NCBI GenBank assembly: GCA_016784245.1 | Contig: JADHVA010000047.1 | Location: forward strand, 1-5,432 | Reading direction: 5' to 3' | Length of the DNA: 5,432 nt | DNA from: Nanobdellota archaeon | Lineage (GTDB): Archaea; Nanobdellota; Nanobdellia; SCGC-AAA011-G17; GW2011-AR17 | Shown here: piece after piece, positions 5,427 to 5,432 of the stretch | Numbering within the stretch: the first letter of the stretch is position 1 | How the letters are laid out: the number at the start of each line of letters is the position of its first letter | Program-made: the position numbers and the translations under genes | The notes under the pieces: generated by a model | Told to the model about the DNA's origin: nothing | The model's input: only the letters and a program-made list of their open reading frames with translations | The model's database searches: none

Positions 5427-5432
5427 ATGAGG
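5427..5432 (+). CDS. Probable start of a further gene, cut by the window edge
   Basis: Only ATG AGG (Met-Arg) is visible. The call rests on the TATA box at 5399-5404 with the 28-nt spacing found at two other starts here. In many archaea scpA is followed by scpB, so that is a guess worth testing, but the six visible bases say nothing about the product. Confidence 0.35.

Overview
The window reads as part of a small, strongly AT-rich archaeal chromosome. The archaeal signs are an Hjc-type Holliday junction resolvase, a 56-residue histone-fold (DUF1931-like) protein, a class III (archaellin/pilin-like) signal peptide, TATA boxes placed as archaeal promoters are, and T-tract terminators. The class III signal protein and its partner, a large cysteine-rich secreted protein, resemble surface proteins of DPANN archaea (Woesearchaeota/Pacearchaeota-like). 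That lineage is inferred from recall, not proven. All genes lie on the + strand and the gaps are short; no gene-free stretch exceeds 300 bases. I see no RNA gene, mobile element or CRISPR array.

Left to right: the 3' end of a SAM-dependent methyltransferase (2-286), probably a THUMP/Trm14-like RNA methyltransferase; a small histone-like gene (346-516) with a TATA box framed by a perfect 9-bp inverted repeat and a strong ribosome binding site; a T-tract terminator; hjc (574-978); a two-gene surface operon (1019-1828 and 1825-4638) with ATGA overlap, coding for a pilin-like protein and a 937-residue secreted protein with 36 cysteines; scpA (4671-5384), the kleisin of the SMC complex; and the likely first two codons of another gene (5427 to the edge).

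Two themes stand out. First, three DNA-maintenance genes (histone-like, hjc, scpA) flank a surface/secretion operon. Second, promoter architecture is very regular: at three genes the first T of TATAAA is exactly 28 nt upstream of the ATG, as expected for leaderless transcripts. The histone-like gene instead has a predicted leader of about 22 nt with a GGAGGT site. The least described part is the pilin-like/cysteine-rich pair, including two tandem six-cysteine modules in the large protein.
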